Shown: positions 8,426 through 17,738 of the stretch, in pieces
Numbering within the stretch: position 1 is the stretch's first letter
How the letters are laid out: each line of letters opens with the position of its first letter
NCBI GenBank assembly: GCA_019636245.1
Contig: JAHBXX010000026.1
Span: 1-64,000 of the forward strand
DNA: 64,000 bases
Reading direction: 5' to 3'
Source of the DNA: Planctomycetota bacterium
Lineage (GTDB): Bacteria > Planctomycetota > UBA1135 > UBA2386
Notes under the pieces: generated by a model
Databases searched by the model: none
Told to the model about the DNA's origin: nothing
What the model saw: the letters and a program-made list of their open reading frames with translations, nothing else
Position numbers and translations under genes: made by a program

Positions 8426-11400
8426 ATGCCCGTCCGCCTCGTCGCCTCTCTCGTCGTCCTGCTCGCCGGCATCTGGGCCGTCTCGTGTTCGAGCGGCCTC
8501 GGCAACGACCCCCGCCGCCGCGCGCCGGCAGCCGCCAGCGCCAATCCGAACCTGCCGGTCGGGCTCGACCTCGGTCTGGTGCCGACCGGCGGCCTCGGCG
8601 ACGACCTGGCGATCGCCGGCGCCGTGTTGCCGGCGATCGGCGCCACCCCGCAGCGCGAGGTGCTGTTCGTGGCCTTCACGACGCCGGCGCCGGCGAACGA
8701 CGGCGACGGCGCCGGCACCCCGCTGAGCCGCGATGCGACGACGGACGCCAACGGTGCCAGCGACGTGTTCGTCGCCCTGGTCTCGGCGCAGGACGTCGAA
8801 CGGCGCGCGTTCAGCCAGTCGCTGGCCGGCAAGTTCCGCCACCCGCGCTGCGCCACCTGCCACAGCATGCAGGCAGCCGACACGCTGGCGTTCGCGTCGT
8901 CGCCGCAGGCGCACGCGGGTCCGCCGCCGGGGCCCGGCTTCCCGAACAACCAGCCCGAGGTCTGCGCCCCGTGCCACGTCACCAGCAGCACCTTCCCGGT
9001 GGTGGGCTGGCAGGCGCCGGCGGCGTCGTTCGACATCCGGTCGAAGACCGTGCTGATGCTGTCGCAGATGGCGCAGAACGCGCCGGCCGACGAGGACGAG
9101 CACTTCGTCACCGACAAGCGCGTGCTGTGGGCGCTCGACTCCGGCATCCTGCCGCAGGTCGGCGGCCGCAATGGCGTCGCCGACGACGACCACGACGGCG
9201 TGTTCCAGGCCGAGGACATCGACGGCGTGCCGCGCACGGTGCCCGGCGGCTCGGTCGCCTTCCTGCACGAGATCGAGGCGTGGGAGGCCAGCGGCAAGGT
9301 CGTCACGGCCGCGGCCGCGGTCAAGGACGTGACCCTGGTCAGCCGGTCGTTCGGCACCAACAACGCCGGCAACGGCGCCTCGCGCGCCCCGGCGCTGCAA
9401 TGGGTGCCGAACCCTGGGTTCGATCCCGCGAACGCAGCCGCCACGAACCCGATCGGCACGCTGTTCGTCGCCTTCGAGTCCGACGCCAGCAACCTGGTCG
9501 CCGGCGACGGCAACGGCGCCACCGACGTCTTCCGCGCCGCGATCGAACTGCGCGCCGAACAGGACGCCGTCGGCACGTCGCTGGCGGGCGGCCTCAACCT
9601 GCAGGCGCTGAACACCGCGACGATCCTGTGCAGCGCGCGCAACGGCCTGACCGCGCCCGGCAACGGCGCCGCGCAGCGGCCGTCGCTCGGCGGCGCCAAC
9701 GCCGAGTTCATCGCCTTCGAGTCGGTGGCGACGAACCTCGTTGCCGGCTTCGTCGACGGCAACGGCCCGTCGGCCGCCGACGTCTACCTGCGCTCGGTCG
9801 GCGCCTCCGGCACGGGCACGCTGACGCAGCTGGTCAGCCACACGGTCGGCAACTCCGCGATCGGCGGCAACGGCGCCAGCGAACGGCCCGCGCTCGCCGC
9901 CGGCGGCGGCGCGATCGCCTTCGAGTCGACCGCCGACGACCTGATCGCCAGCGACGGCAACGGCGTGCGCGACGTGTTCGCCGCCACCACCGCCGGCGGA
10001 TCGCCGTTCGCGAAGGTGCGGGCCAGCGTCACCGACACCGGCGGCGAGGGCAGCGGCGGCGACAGCCGCAACGCCAGCGTGCACTTCGCCGCCGGCCGGG
10101 TGCGCGTCGCCTTCGAGTCCGACAAGACGAACCTCGACGCCGCGAAGGTCGCGGCGACCAACGTCTTCCTGTTCGACGGCGACGCCGGCACGACGAAGCT
10201 GCTGAACCAGCGGCTGTCGACGAGCTTCGCCGAAGTCGGCGCCGCGCCGGCGCGCCGGCCGGCATTCCTGCCCGACGGCTCGGCGATCGCGTTCGTCGCC
10301 GACGCCAACAACCTCGACGTGCTGCGCCCCGACACCAACCGCGGCGCCGACGTGTTCCTGGTCGAGACCGAGCAGATCGACGCCGGCCGCGTGCTGCCGT
10401 TCCGCATCAGCGTCACCACCGCCGAGGCGGCCAGCGCCAACGGCGATTCCGGCGCCCCGGTCGTCGGCAGCTTCGCCGGCAGCGTGAACTTCCCGACCGG
10501 CTTCGCCGCCTACCGCACCGCGGCGACCAACCTCGGCACCTCCGACACGACCGACGTGATGCTGGTGTTCCTCAACGAGACCTCGGGCATCCTGGTCGAC
10601 TTCGAGGCGGTGCCGGCAACGGGCACGGCCCCGCTCGAGGTGCAGTTCCAGGACCGCTCGTCCGGTTCGCCCACGGCCTGGGCCTGGGACTTCGACGGCG
10701 ACGGCACCGTCGACTCGACGCTGCAGAACCCGCGGCACGTCTACACCACCCCGGGCGACTACACCGTCGAGCTGGTGGCGCGCAACGCCAACACCGAGGG
10801 CTCGAAGCGCGAGACCGCCTTCGTGCACGTCACCGGGCCGGTGCAGGCCGACTTCACGGCCACGCCGACGACGACCGGCGGCGCGCCGCTGACGGTGCTC
10901 TTCCGCGACACCTCGACCGAGGCGAACGGGGCGATCACCGCCTGGGCCTGGGACTTCGACGGCAACGGCACGACCGACTCGACGCAGCAGAACCCCGCCC
11001 ACACCTACACGACGCCGGGCACGTTCACGGTGTCGCTGACCGCCACCGGCCAGAACGGCAGCAACACGGTGACGCGCGCGGGCCTGGTCACGGTCAGCGC
11101 ACCGGGACCGCTGGTGGCGGGCTTCACGTCGGTGGTGACGGCGAGTCCGCTGTTCGGCCGCACCGGCACCGCGGTCGGCAGCGTCTACGACGACGAGACG
11201 ATCACGTTCACCGACACGTCGACGGGCACGGTCAGCTCGCGGCTGTGGAACTTCGGCGACGGCACCACCGCGACCGGCAACCCGGTGACGAAGAGCTTCG
11301 CGCCGGGCACCTACGACGTGTTCCTGACCGTGACCGGGCCGGATGGCACCGACAGCGAGGTCAAGCCGGCGCTGATCACCGCGGTCGGCGGCTCGACGAC

Positions 11401-12103
11401 GGTCGTGCTCGGCGCCGTCCAGGACAACTCGATCTACAACGACCCGCAGGTGGTGACCAGCACCGACCACTCCAACAGCGCGCTGCCCCAGCTCGTGACC
11501 GGCAAGGCGGCGCTGGTGGCCACGCCCTTCACCAACCACGGTTTGCGCCGCGCGCTGGTGAGGTTCGACCTGTCGTCGATCCCGCCGTCGTCGGTGGTGC
11601 AGAGCGCGACGCTGCAGCTGACCTGCTCGCTGCCGTTCTCGAACCCGACCGGCGACCAGCCGGTCGCGATCCACCGCCTGCAGCGCGCCTGGGGCGAGGT
11701 GCCGTCGGCCCTGCCGGGCGGCATCGGCGGCGGCATCCCGGCGGTCAACGGCGAGGCGACGTGGACCGCGGCCATCCGCGGCAGCGTCAACTGGACGGCC
11801 CCCGGCGGCGACTTCGTGCCCACCGCCAGCGCCACCACCACGGTCGGCAACGTGATCGACATCTTCCCGGACCCGCCGGTGCCGCTGCACTTCACCTGGG
11901 CAACGACCGGCAACCCGAGCAGCACGCGCGCCGATGCGCAGGCCTGGGTGGCCGATCCGACCACGAACCATGGCTGGATCCTGCGGTCCAACGAGGCCGG
12001 TGGCGTCACGTCGCGCACGACGAAGGTGTTCGACTCGCGCGAGAACCCGACCGCGGCCAACCGGCCGCGGCTGACCGTGGTGTTCCGTCCGCCGCTGCCG
12101 TGA
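8426..12103 (+). CDS. Large secreted lipoprotein: two CXXCH motifs, propeller-like region, PKD repeats, DNRLRE-like domain
   Basis: The protein has 1225 residues. The signal segment ends at AVSC, a probable lipobox. CATCH (residue 142) and CAPCH (residue 180) are haem c attachment motifs. Residues about 290-720 repeat 'FVAFES.A.NL...DGNG..DVF', resembling TolB/propeller-type 'FESxATNL' proteins. Three PKD-like domains follow (about 723-985; 'WDFDGDGTVDS...HVYTTPGDYTV'). The tail (about 990-1225) looks like a DNRLRE domain with 'RRALVRFDLSSIP'. It is divergent from the redoxin gene. Haem binding is inferred from the motifs. Function is unknown; cell-surface electron transfer or adhesion are options. 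Confidence 0.8.
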   Translation: MPVRLVASLVVLLAGIWAVSCSSGLGNDPRRRAPAAASANPNLPVGLDLGLVPTGGLGDDLAIAGAVLPAIGATPQREVLFVAFTTPAPANDGDGAGTPLSRDATTDANGASDVFVALVSAQDVERRAFSQSLAGKFRHPRCATCHSMQAADTLAFASSPQAHAGPPPGPGFPNNQPEVCAPCHVTSSTFPVVGWQAPAASFDIRSKTVLMLSQMAQNAPADEDEHFVTDKRVLWALDSGILPQVGGRNGVADDDHDGVFQAEDIDGVPRTVPGGSVAFLHEIEAWEASGKVVTAAAAVKDVTLVSRSFGTNNAGNGASRAPALQWVPNPGFDPANAAATNPIGTLFVAFESDASNLVAGDGNGATDVFRAAIELRAEQDAVGTSLAGGLNLQALNTATILCSARNGLTAPGNGAAQRPSLGGANAEFIAFESVATNLVAGFVDGNGPSAADVYLRSVGASGTGTLTQLVSHTVGNSAIGGNGASERPALAAGGGAIAFESTADDLIASDGNGVRDVFAATTAGGSPFAKVRASVTDTGGEGSGGDSRNASVHFAAGRVRVAFESDKTNLDAAKVAATNVFLFDGDAGTTKLLNQRLSTSFAEVGAAPARRPAFLPDGSAIAFVADANNLDVLRPDTNRGADVFLVETEQIDAGRVLPFRISVTTAEAASANGDSGAPVVGSFAGSVNFPTGFAAYRTAATNLGTSDTTDVMLVFLNETSGILVDFEAVPATGTAPLEVQFQDRSSGSPTAWAWDFDGDGTVDSTLQNPRHVYTTPGDYTVELVARNANTEGSKRETAFVHVTGPVQADFTATPTTTGGAPLTVLFRDTSTEANGAITAWAWDFDGNGTTDSTQQNPAHTYTTPGTFTVSLTATGQNGSNTVTRAGLVTVSAPGPLVAGFTSVVTASPLFGRTGTAVGSVYDDETITFTDTSTGTVSSRLWNFGDGTTATGNPVTKSFAPGTYDVFLTVTGPDGTDSEVKPALITAVGGSTTVVLGAVQDNSIYNDPQVVTSTDHSNSALPQLVTGKAALVATPFTNHGLRRALVRFDLSSIPPSSVVQSATLQLTCSLPFSNPTGDQPVAIHRLQRAWGEVPSALPGGIGGGIPAVNGEATWTAAIRGSVNWTAPGGDFVPTASATTTVGNVIDIFPDPPVPLHFTWATTGNPSSTRADAQAWVADPTTNHGWILRSNEAGGVTSRTTKVFDSRENPTAANRPRLTVVFRPPLP

Positions 12104-12159
12104 GGTCACGGGCGAGGATCCCGAGATACTGCGTGACCGCGCCGTAACGGCGTCCCCGC

Positions 12160-12903
12160 ATGCGCTCCACCCTCCTGCTCCCGCTCCTGTTCGCCGCCGC
12201 CGCCTGTTCCTGCCAGCGGTACACCGCCCGCCGGACGGTCGATTACACGCTCGATGCCGCCGGCCTGCAGCAGTTCGTCTGCCGCAGCCACAATGGCGGC
12301 ATCACCCTGGTCGGCAACGCCGAAGCGGTGCAGGTGGCCGTGCGCGCCGACATCACCGCCCATGCGCCCAGCGAAGCCGAGGCGCAGGCGCTGCTGCACG
12401 AACTCGACGCCGCGCCCGTGCGCGACGGCGACCGGCTCACCGTCACCGGCACGGCCCGACGCTCGGACTGGACCTCGGGCAGCTCGTTCACCTTCCACGT
12501 GACGCTGCCGGCCCACCTCGCCGTCGACCTGCGGTCGCACAACGGCCGCCTCGACCTGCGCGGCACCACCGGCGACGTCGCGGCCGAGACCCACAACGGC
12601 GACGTGGTCGGCACGGTCGCCGGCGCTCGGCTCGCCGTCGTCACCCACAACGGCGACGTGCGCCTGCAGCTGCGCAAGGCGCCGCAGGACGCCAGCATCG
12701 AGACGCACAACGGCGCCGTCGTGCTCGATCTGACCGCCGGCGAAGGCGTGCAGGTGACCGCCGCGACGCACAACGGCCGCATCGAGTGCGCGCTGCCGCT
12801 GCAGGACCGCCAGCAGGCCAGGAACCGCCTGGCCGGCCGCCTCGGCGACGGCAAGGGCCGCCTGCGCGCGACCACGCACAACGGCGACGTCGTGCTGCGC
12901 TGA
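12160..12903 (+). CDS. DUF4097-like lipoprotein with seven (S/T)HNG repeats
   Basis: The protein has 247 residues with signal MRSTLLLPLLFAAAAC and an adjacent second Cys. Seven copies of SHNG or THNG recur through the protein, the later ones about 20 residues apart, as expected for the beta-strand repeats of the DUF4097/adhesin-like fold, here with unusually regular 'THNGDV' turns. It lies 56 bases after the large lipoprotein gene in the same direction and may be cotranscribed. Family function is not established; an envelope-exposed beta-solenoid is inferred. Confidence 0.75.
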   Translation: MRSTLLLPLLFAAAACSCQRYTARRTVDYTLDAAGLQQFVCRSHNGGITLVGNAEAVQVAVRADITAHAPSEAEAQALLHELDAAPVRDGDRLTVTGTARRSDWTSGSSFTFHVTLPAHLAVDLRSHNGRLDLRGTTGDVAAETHNGDVVGTVAGARLAVVTHNGDVRLQLRKAPQDASIETHNGAVVLDLTAGEGVQVTAATHNGRIECALPLQDRQQARNRLAGRLGDGKGRLRATTHNGDVVLR

Positions 12904-12904
12904 C

Positions 12905-12932
12905 GGCCCGTCGACCGCTGGCGAACGGGGCC
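12905..12932. terminator. Hairpin between convergent genes
   Basis: GGCCCGT (12905-12911) pairs with ACGGGGCC (12925-12932) with one bulged G. It starts two bases after the stop codon and ends before the converging AraC gene's stop. There is no U-tract. Confidence 0.35.
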
Positions 12933-12936
12933 CGCC

Positions 12937-13896
12937 TCACCGGCTGTGGCGCCGCCACGTCCCCGGCGGCATGCCGAACTCACGCTTGAACGCGCGGTTG
13001 AAGGCCGCCTCCGACTCGTAGCCTACGTCGCCGGCGATGCGCACGATCGGCTCGTTGCCCTCTCGCAGCGCTCTGGCCGCGAGCGCCAGGCGCCACCGTG
13101 TCAGGTACTGCATCGGCGGTTCGCCGATCAGCTGCGTGAACCGCTCGGCCAGCGCCGACCGGGAGATGGCGGCTTCCTGGCCCAGCTCCTCGACGGTCCA
13201 CGCGCGTCCCGGCTCGGCGTGCAGCAACCTCAGCGCGCGGCTCACCTGGGGATCGCGCAGGCCTGCGAGCCAACTGCGCTGGTCGGCAGGGATCGACTCC
13301 ACGTGGCAACGGATCGCTTCCACGAACAGGAGCTCCGACAGCTTCGCCAGCACCGCATCGGTGCCGGCGCGCGGGGAACGCGTCTCCTCGGCCGCGCGCT
13401 GGATGGTGCCCAGGATCCACGCCGCACCCTGGTGTTGGCCGAGCGCCACGCGCAGAAGGCGCGGCAAGGCACCGAGCAGCGGCCGACAGAGACGGCTGTC
13501 GCACGCCAGGTAGCCGCAGATGAAACGCGTTCGCGCGCCACCACCGCCGTGCACGATGCGGGCGAGGCCGCCCGTCGGCGAGGGTTGGGCCAACTTCTCC
13601 GCCGGCACCGGCGTGCGCGACAGGTCGCTGCCGAGCAGATGGCCATCGCCGTGCGGGAACATCAGCAGGTCCCCGGCGGTGAGCTCGAGCACCGTGCCTT
13701 CGTCGGGCAGACGGGTGCGGCAAGTGCCATCGACCAGCAGGTGGTAGATCGCGACATGCTCGGCGCTGGGCAGGATGTGGCGGACGTCGTCCTTTCCCGG
13801 TGCCGAGTCGATGCACCATGGGGCCGTGAACTCGGCCTCGAGGAACAGGCCGGCCTCGAGGTGCAGAGCCTTCAGCACCTCCGACAATGCGTCCAT
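12937..13896 (-). CDS. AraC-family transcriptional regulator with cupin domain
   Basis: The protein has 319 residues. The N-terminal half is a cupin of the Cupin_6/AraC-binding type (EGTVLELTAGDLLMFPHGDGH). The C-terminal half carries two helix-turn-helix motifs: 'WTVEELGQEAAISRSALAERF' region and 'IVRIAGDVGYESEAAFNRAFKREFG', ending in 'PGTWRR', all classical for AraC. It is transcribed away from the ferritin-like gene at 14093 with about 196 bases between starts, so that gene is its most likely target. The effector is unknown. Confidence 0.9.
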   Translation of the reverse strand: MDALSEVLKALHLEAGLFLEAEFTAPWCIDSAPGKDDVRHILPSAEHVAIYHLLVDGTCRTRLPDEGTVLELTAGDLLMFPHGDGHLLGSDLSRTPVPAEKLAQPSPTGGLARIVHGGGGARTRFICGYLACDSRLCRPLLGALPRLLRVALGQHQGAAWILGTIQRAAEETRSPRAGTDAVLAKLSELLFVEAIRCHVESIPADQRSWLAGLRDPQVSRALRLLHAEPGRAWTVEELGQEAAISRSALAERFTQLIGEPPMQYLTRWRLALAARALREGNEPIVRIAGDVGYESEAAFNRAFKREFGMPPGTWRRHSR

Positions 13897-14092
13897 GGCG
13901 GCACGATCAAGCCTCCCGGTGTCCTGATCAACTGCCGATCGGTGGCGCGGAGGCGGGCGCAAGAACGGCGGCGGCGCGGTCAAACGGGGCCGAGGCGGCG
14001 TGCCTAGCGTGGTCGTCCGAATCGAGCGCTGGCCGGGAGCCGTCACGTCGACGGCTGCCGCGCCCGGCGCGATCCGAGACCGGAGCCCAATC

Positions 14093-15040
14093 ATGACGAC
14101 CGCGATCCTCGCCCACGACCCGACCCCCACCACCGAACGCTATGCCCGCTGCATACAGGCCAGCAAGCGCATCCGTTGGGACATCGACCACGACGTGATC
14201 CGTGGCCGCCAGCTGGACTTCACGCAGAAGTTCCTTCCGGATGGCCTGTCGCGTGTGGCAGACCTGCCCTGGCTCGATGCCCGCGAGCAGCGCCTGTTCA
14301 GCCAGATCCAGGGCCGCACCTACGCCAACATGTTCGGCCTCGTCGAACGCTTCATCGGCGCGAAGATCCTCGAGGTGAGCCGTGACCACTGGCTCGGCGA
14401 CCAGACGGCGCTGGAGGCGCTGGTGCGCTTCACCGACGAGGAGCTGAAGCACCAGGAGCTGTTCCGGCGTCTCGAGCGCATGGCCGCCGACGGCATGCCC
14501 GCGGGGTATGTGTTCGCGCCGCAGCCGAACGAGGTCGCCGGCGTCGTACTGGGTCGGTCGACCTGGGCGGTGCTGGGGCTGACCTGCTGCATCGAGCTGT
14601 TCACGCAGGCGCACTATCGGCAGAGCATCGAGCCCGACGCCGGGCTGTCCGAGCTGTGGCGCGACGTGTTCCTGTTCCACTGGCGCGAGGAGTCGCAGCA
14701 CGCGATCCTCGACGAGCTGGAATGGGTGCGCGAGGATGCCCGGCTTGCGCCCGCGGAGCGCGATGCCGGCGTCACCGACCTGATCGGCCTCGTCGCCGCC
14801 GTCGATGGCATTCTGCAGGCCCAGGCGCAGGTCGACGCGAACTACTTCGGCGCCACCTGCGGCCGCCGCCTCGGCGCAACCGAGGCCGAAGCCGTGCACG
14901 CGACCCTCCTGCGCGCCTACCGCTGGCAGTACATCGGCTCCGGCGTCAGCGATGCACGCTTCCAGCGCGTGCTCGGCGGCATGATCGACGGAGCCCAGTT
15001 GGCGCGCATCCAGGCCGCGCTCGGCACGATCCTGGCGTAG
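14093..15040 (+). CDS. Ferritin-like diiron protein
   Basis: The 315-residue protein is helical, with two E..H metal motifs: DEELKHQE and REESQH, plus a possible ligand Glu in LVERFIG. The pattern suits a four-helix diiron carboxylate protein of the ferritin-like superfamily, perhaps related to AurF-type oxygenases, but I cannot assign a reaction. No signal peptide is visible, so it is probably cytoplasmic. The ATG at 14093 is preferred; the frame is open upstream to 14000. The divergent AraC regulator suggests inducible expression. Confidence 0.72.
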   Translation: MTTAILAHDPTPTTERYARCIQASKRIRWDIDHDVIRGRQLDFTQKFLPDGLSRVADLPWLDAREQRLFSQIQGRTYANMFGLVERFIGAKILEVSRDHWLGDQTALEALVRFTDEELKHQELFRRLERMAADGMPAGYVFAPQPNEVAGVVLGRSTWAVLGLTCCIELFTQAHYRQSIEPDAGLSELWRDVFLFHWREESQHAILDELEWVREDARLAPAERDAGVTDLIGLVAAVDGILQAQAQVDANYFGATCGRRLGATEAEAVHATLLRAYRWQYIGSGVSDARFQRVLGGMIDGAQLARIQAALGTILA

Positions 15041-15199
15041 GGGGCCACGGGCCCCGGCGAGGACCAGCCAGCCGCAGGGCGGTGAGGGCGGGCGGGCCGA
15101 AGCGCGGCGCATGGCGGGAGATCGCTGGCGAACGCCGGGGCTGGCAAGGCCCCGCGGCCTGGCGGGCAACCCGCGCCGATGCATCCGCCGCCGCGGCCC

Positions 15200-15886
15200 T
15201 CAGCGTCGAAGGGAGGCGGTGAGGTGGACCTCGCCGGACGTCACGCGGCCGAGCGGTTGTTCGGCTGCCCCTTCGGGCCGGGCGATCAGCTCGAACTCGC
15301 CGTCCCATGGCCAGACGAACTCGAATCGCCCATCGGCATCGGTCATCGCCAGGTCCTGGGCGTTCCGCAACCAGCGCGAGCCCTTGGCCAGGATCGGCAC
15401 GAACGCCAACGGCTTCCCGTCCGGATCGTGCAGGGTGCCCTGCAGCCGCCGCGACGGCGGGATCGGCCTCGCCACAAGCCGCAGTCCGCTGGCGACGAAG
15501 CCGGCGCGCGGGGTCAGTTCCCCGGTCGATCCTTCCCACTGCGGCTTGCTGCCGGCGATCGCCACGTGGCCGTCGACCGTCGGCACCGTCGCGAACCGGA
15601 AGCCACCCCGCGCGTCGGTGACGACGTGTTCCCTGCCGCCCACGAACGCGCGGTGCCCCAGCATGGCGACTCCGTCGGGGTCGGCGGCGAACCAGGTGAC
15701 CTCGATGCCGGCGACCGGATGGCCCTCCGGATCGACGACCGTGCCCGCGACGGCGGCGAGGGCCGGATCCGCGTGGGCGAGGAAGGTCGGGTTGGCGCGC
15801 CGCAGGACGGGCAGCACCAGCCAGACCATGGCGAGCAGCGCGGCGAAGGCCGCGACCAGGGTCACCTTCCAGCGTGGGGCCCACAT
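15200..15886 (-). CDS. Membrane-anchored carboxypeptidase-regulatory-like protein
   Basis: The protein has 228 residues. An N-terminal signal anchor (about 9-28, VTLVAAFAALLAMVWLVLP) is followed by two CarboxypepD_reg-like beta-sandwich units: 'VAGTVVDPEGHPVAGIEV' and 'LQGTLHDPDGKPLAFVPI', the second ending in 'TDADGRFEFVWPWDGEFEL'. The sequence reappears as a decayed copy at about 17739-18274. It is intact here. Function is unknown; such domains usually serve in surface structure or binding. Confidence 0.75.
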   Translation of the reverse strand: MWAPRWKVTLVAAFAALLAMVWLVLPVLRRANPTFLAHADPALAAVAGTVVDPEGHPVAGIEVTWFAADPDGVAMLGHRAFVGGREHVVTDARGGFRFATVPTVDGHVAIAGSKPQWEGSTGELTPRAGFVASGLRLVARPIPPSRRLQGTLHDPDGKPLAFVPILAKGSRWLRNAQDLAMTDADGRFEFVWPWDGEFELIARPEGAAEQPLGRVTSGEVHLTASLRR

Positions 15887-15980
15887 GCAGGCAGCCTACG
15901 GGCCGACGGAGCGGAGATTGTCGGCGGCGCGGACCTCGGCGCCGATCGACGAACGAGGCGGCAGTGGCAGGGTCCCAGAG
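15219..15980. repeat. Direct repeat, left copy (intact gene)
   Basis: This stretch is repeated, in the same orientation and with divergence, at about 17739-18365. Similarity covers nearly the whole carboxypeptidase-regulatory-like gene and about 90 bases upstream of its start. The fasciclin gene lies between the copies. Endpoints are approximate and read by eye. Confidence 0.75.
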
Positions 15981-16213
15981 CGCCAGCATCGGACCGGCGA
16001 GCTGGCGCAGGCCCGATGGCGCTCGAGATCGCGAACGGGTCGGCGAGGGCTCGGGCCGCCCGGCCGGATTTCGGCAGGTGTGCGCATCCACACGCCGGTC
16101 CGACCGCGAACCCGCCCGGGCACGGACACCGCAGCCAGCGGGTCCGCCGTTTCTCGCTCCGCTGCCTCGACCCCCGGGTGGCCCCCATCCCTCCGCCGAA
16201 CCATCTCCCGCGC

Positions 16214-17560
16214 ATGAAATCCGTACCCGTCGCACTCCTCGCCTCCGTCGCCCTCGCGTCCATGGCTGCGCTGACCGGTTGCTCGAGCAGCAACCGCAGC
16301 GACTCCGCCGCAGCCACGCCCACGGTCCTCGACTCGCTGTCGAGCCTTGGCCTCGGCACGCTGCGCGCCGCGCTGGTCGCCGCCGGCCTCGACGACGATC
16401 TCGCGGGCCCAGGGCCGCTGACGCTGTTCGCGCCCAGCGACGCGGCGTTCGCGGCGCTGCCGCCCGGCACGCTCGACAGCCTGCTGCAACCGTCGAACCG
16501 GGCTCAGCTGAGCGCGGTGCTGCTCTACCACGTGGTCGAGGGCAACGTCGACGCGGCGACCGCAGCGACGCTGACCGACGCCGCCTCGCTCGGTGGCGCC
16601 AGCGTGCGCATCGATCGTGTCGGCAGCGACCTGCTCGTCAACGACGCCAGGGTCACCGCACCCGACAACCTCGCGCGCAACGGCATCGTGCACGTCATCG
16701 ATCGCGTGCTGCTGCCGCCGCAATCGATCGTCGAGACGCTGTCCGCGCGCGGTTTCGACACGCTGCTCGCCGCCGTGGCCGCCGCCGACCTCGACGGCGC
16801 GCTGGCGGGACCGGGTCCATTCACGGTGCTGGCGCCGACCGATGCGGCGTTCGCGGCGCTCGGCCAGGCGACGCTCGACACGCTGCTGGAGCCGGGGAAC
16901 CAGGCTACGTTGCAGTCGATCCTCGGTTACCACGTCGTGCCGGGCTCGGTGCTGGCGAGTGCCGCGCTCGGCAGCCAGCTCGCCGCGACGCTACAGGGCA
17001 CGCGGGTGCTGTTCGCCGCCAGCGGTCCGGCGGCGAAGGTCAACAGGGCCACGCTGACGCACGTCAACATCCCGTGCACGAACGGCGTGATCCACGTGCT
17101 CGACGCGGTGCTCGACCTGCCCGGCCCGATCGCGACCGTGGCGACCGACCTGGGCTTCTCGACGCTGGTGACGGCGCTGGGCGCCGCCAGCCTGGCGGCG
17201 ACGTTCGCCGATGCGGCCGCGGGTCCGTTCACCGTGTTCGCGCCGACCGACGCCGCGTTCGCCGCGCTGCCGCCGGGCTTGCTGGACCAGCTGCTGCAGC
17301 CGGTGAACCTGCCGGTGCTGGCGCAGGTGCTGCAGTACCACGTCGTGGCCGGCATCGTGACCGAGCGGGACGCGCGGGCCGCGGCGGGTGCGACGGTGGC
17401 GACTCTACAAGGCAGCTCGTTCGCGGTGGCGCTGGGCGCCGGCGGCCTCACGGTCGATGGCCAGTCGGTGATCGCTACCGACGTGCTGGCGGCGAACGGC
17501 ATCGTGCACGCGATCGACGGTGTGCTGGTGCCGCCGGGAGTGCTGACCCAGCTGCAATGA
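16214..17560 (+). CDS. Triple-fasciclin (FAS1) lipoprotein
   Basis: The protein has 448 residues. The lipobox is ALTGC. Three FAS1 domains follow, each with an H1 box ('LTLFAPSDAAFAALP', 'FTVLAPTDAAFAAL', 'FTVFAPTDAAFAALP'), the central 'YHVV' and an H2-like end ('NGIVHVIDRVL', 'NGVIHVLDAVL', 'NGIVHAIDGVL'). FAS1 domains mediate adhesion outside the cell. The open frame extends to 15179, but the signal peptide fixes the start at 16214. It sits between two copies of a duplicated gene on the other strand, so it may have arrived or been trapped by that duplication. Confidence 0.93.
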   Translation: MKSVPVALLASVALASMAALTGCSSSNRSDSAAATPTVLDSLSSLGLGTLRAALVAAGLDDDLAGPGPLTLFAPSDAAFAALPPGTLDSLLQPSNRAQLSAVLLYHVVEGNVDAATAATLTDAASLGGASVRIDRVGSDLLVNDARVTAPDNLARNGIVHVIDRVLLPPQSIVETLSARGFDTLLAAVAAADLDGALAGPGPFTVLAPTDAAFAALGQATLDTLLEPGNQATLQSILGYHVVPGSVLASAALGSQLAATLQGTRVLFAASGPAAKVNRATLTHVNIPCTNGVIHVLDAVLDLPGPIATVATDLGFSTLVTALGAASLAATFADAAAGPFTVFAPTDAAFAALPPGLLDQLLQPVNLPVLAQVLQYHVVAGIVTERDARAAAGATVATLQGSSFAVALGAGGLTVDGQSVIATDVLAANGIVHAIDGVLVPPGVLTQLQ

Positions 17561-17738
17561 CTCCGGCGGGCGGTCGTCGCCGGGGGCGCCGCGGTCGCAG
17601 GTCCGTCCGACCCGGCGTCCGCGCCGCACGCGACCCCGTCCGCCGGCAGAACGCCGTCGTCGAGCCCTCGACGGCGTCCTGCCGACCAGAGGCGCGGGCC
17701 CGGTCATCGAACCGCTGGACGCCCGGCGCCGGTTTGGC

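Noticed and set aside
8134-12147. A 1337-codon frame and a 1236-codon minus-strand frame over the large lipoprotein
   Set aside because: Both are shadows of the CXXCH/PKD protein. Only frame 8426-12103 shows domains and a lipoprotein signal.
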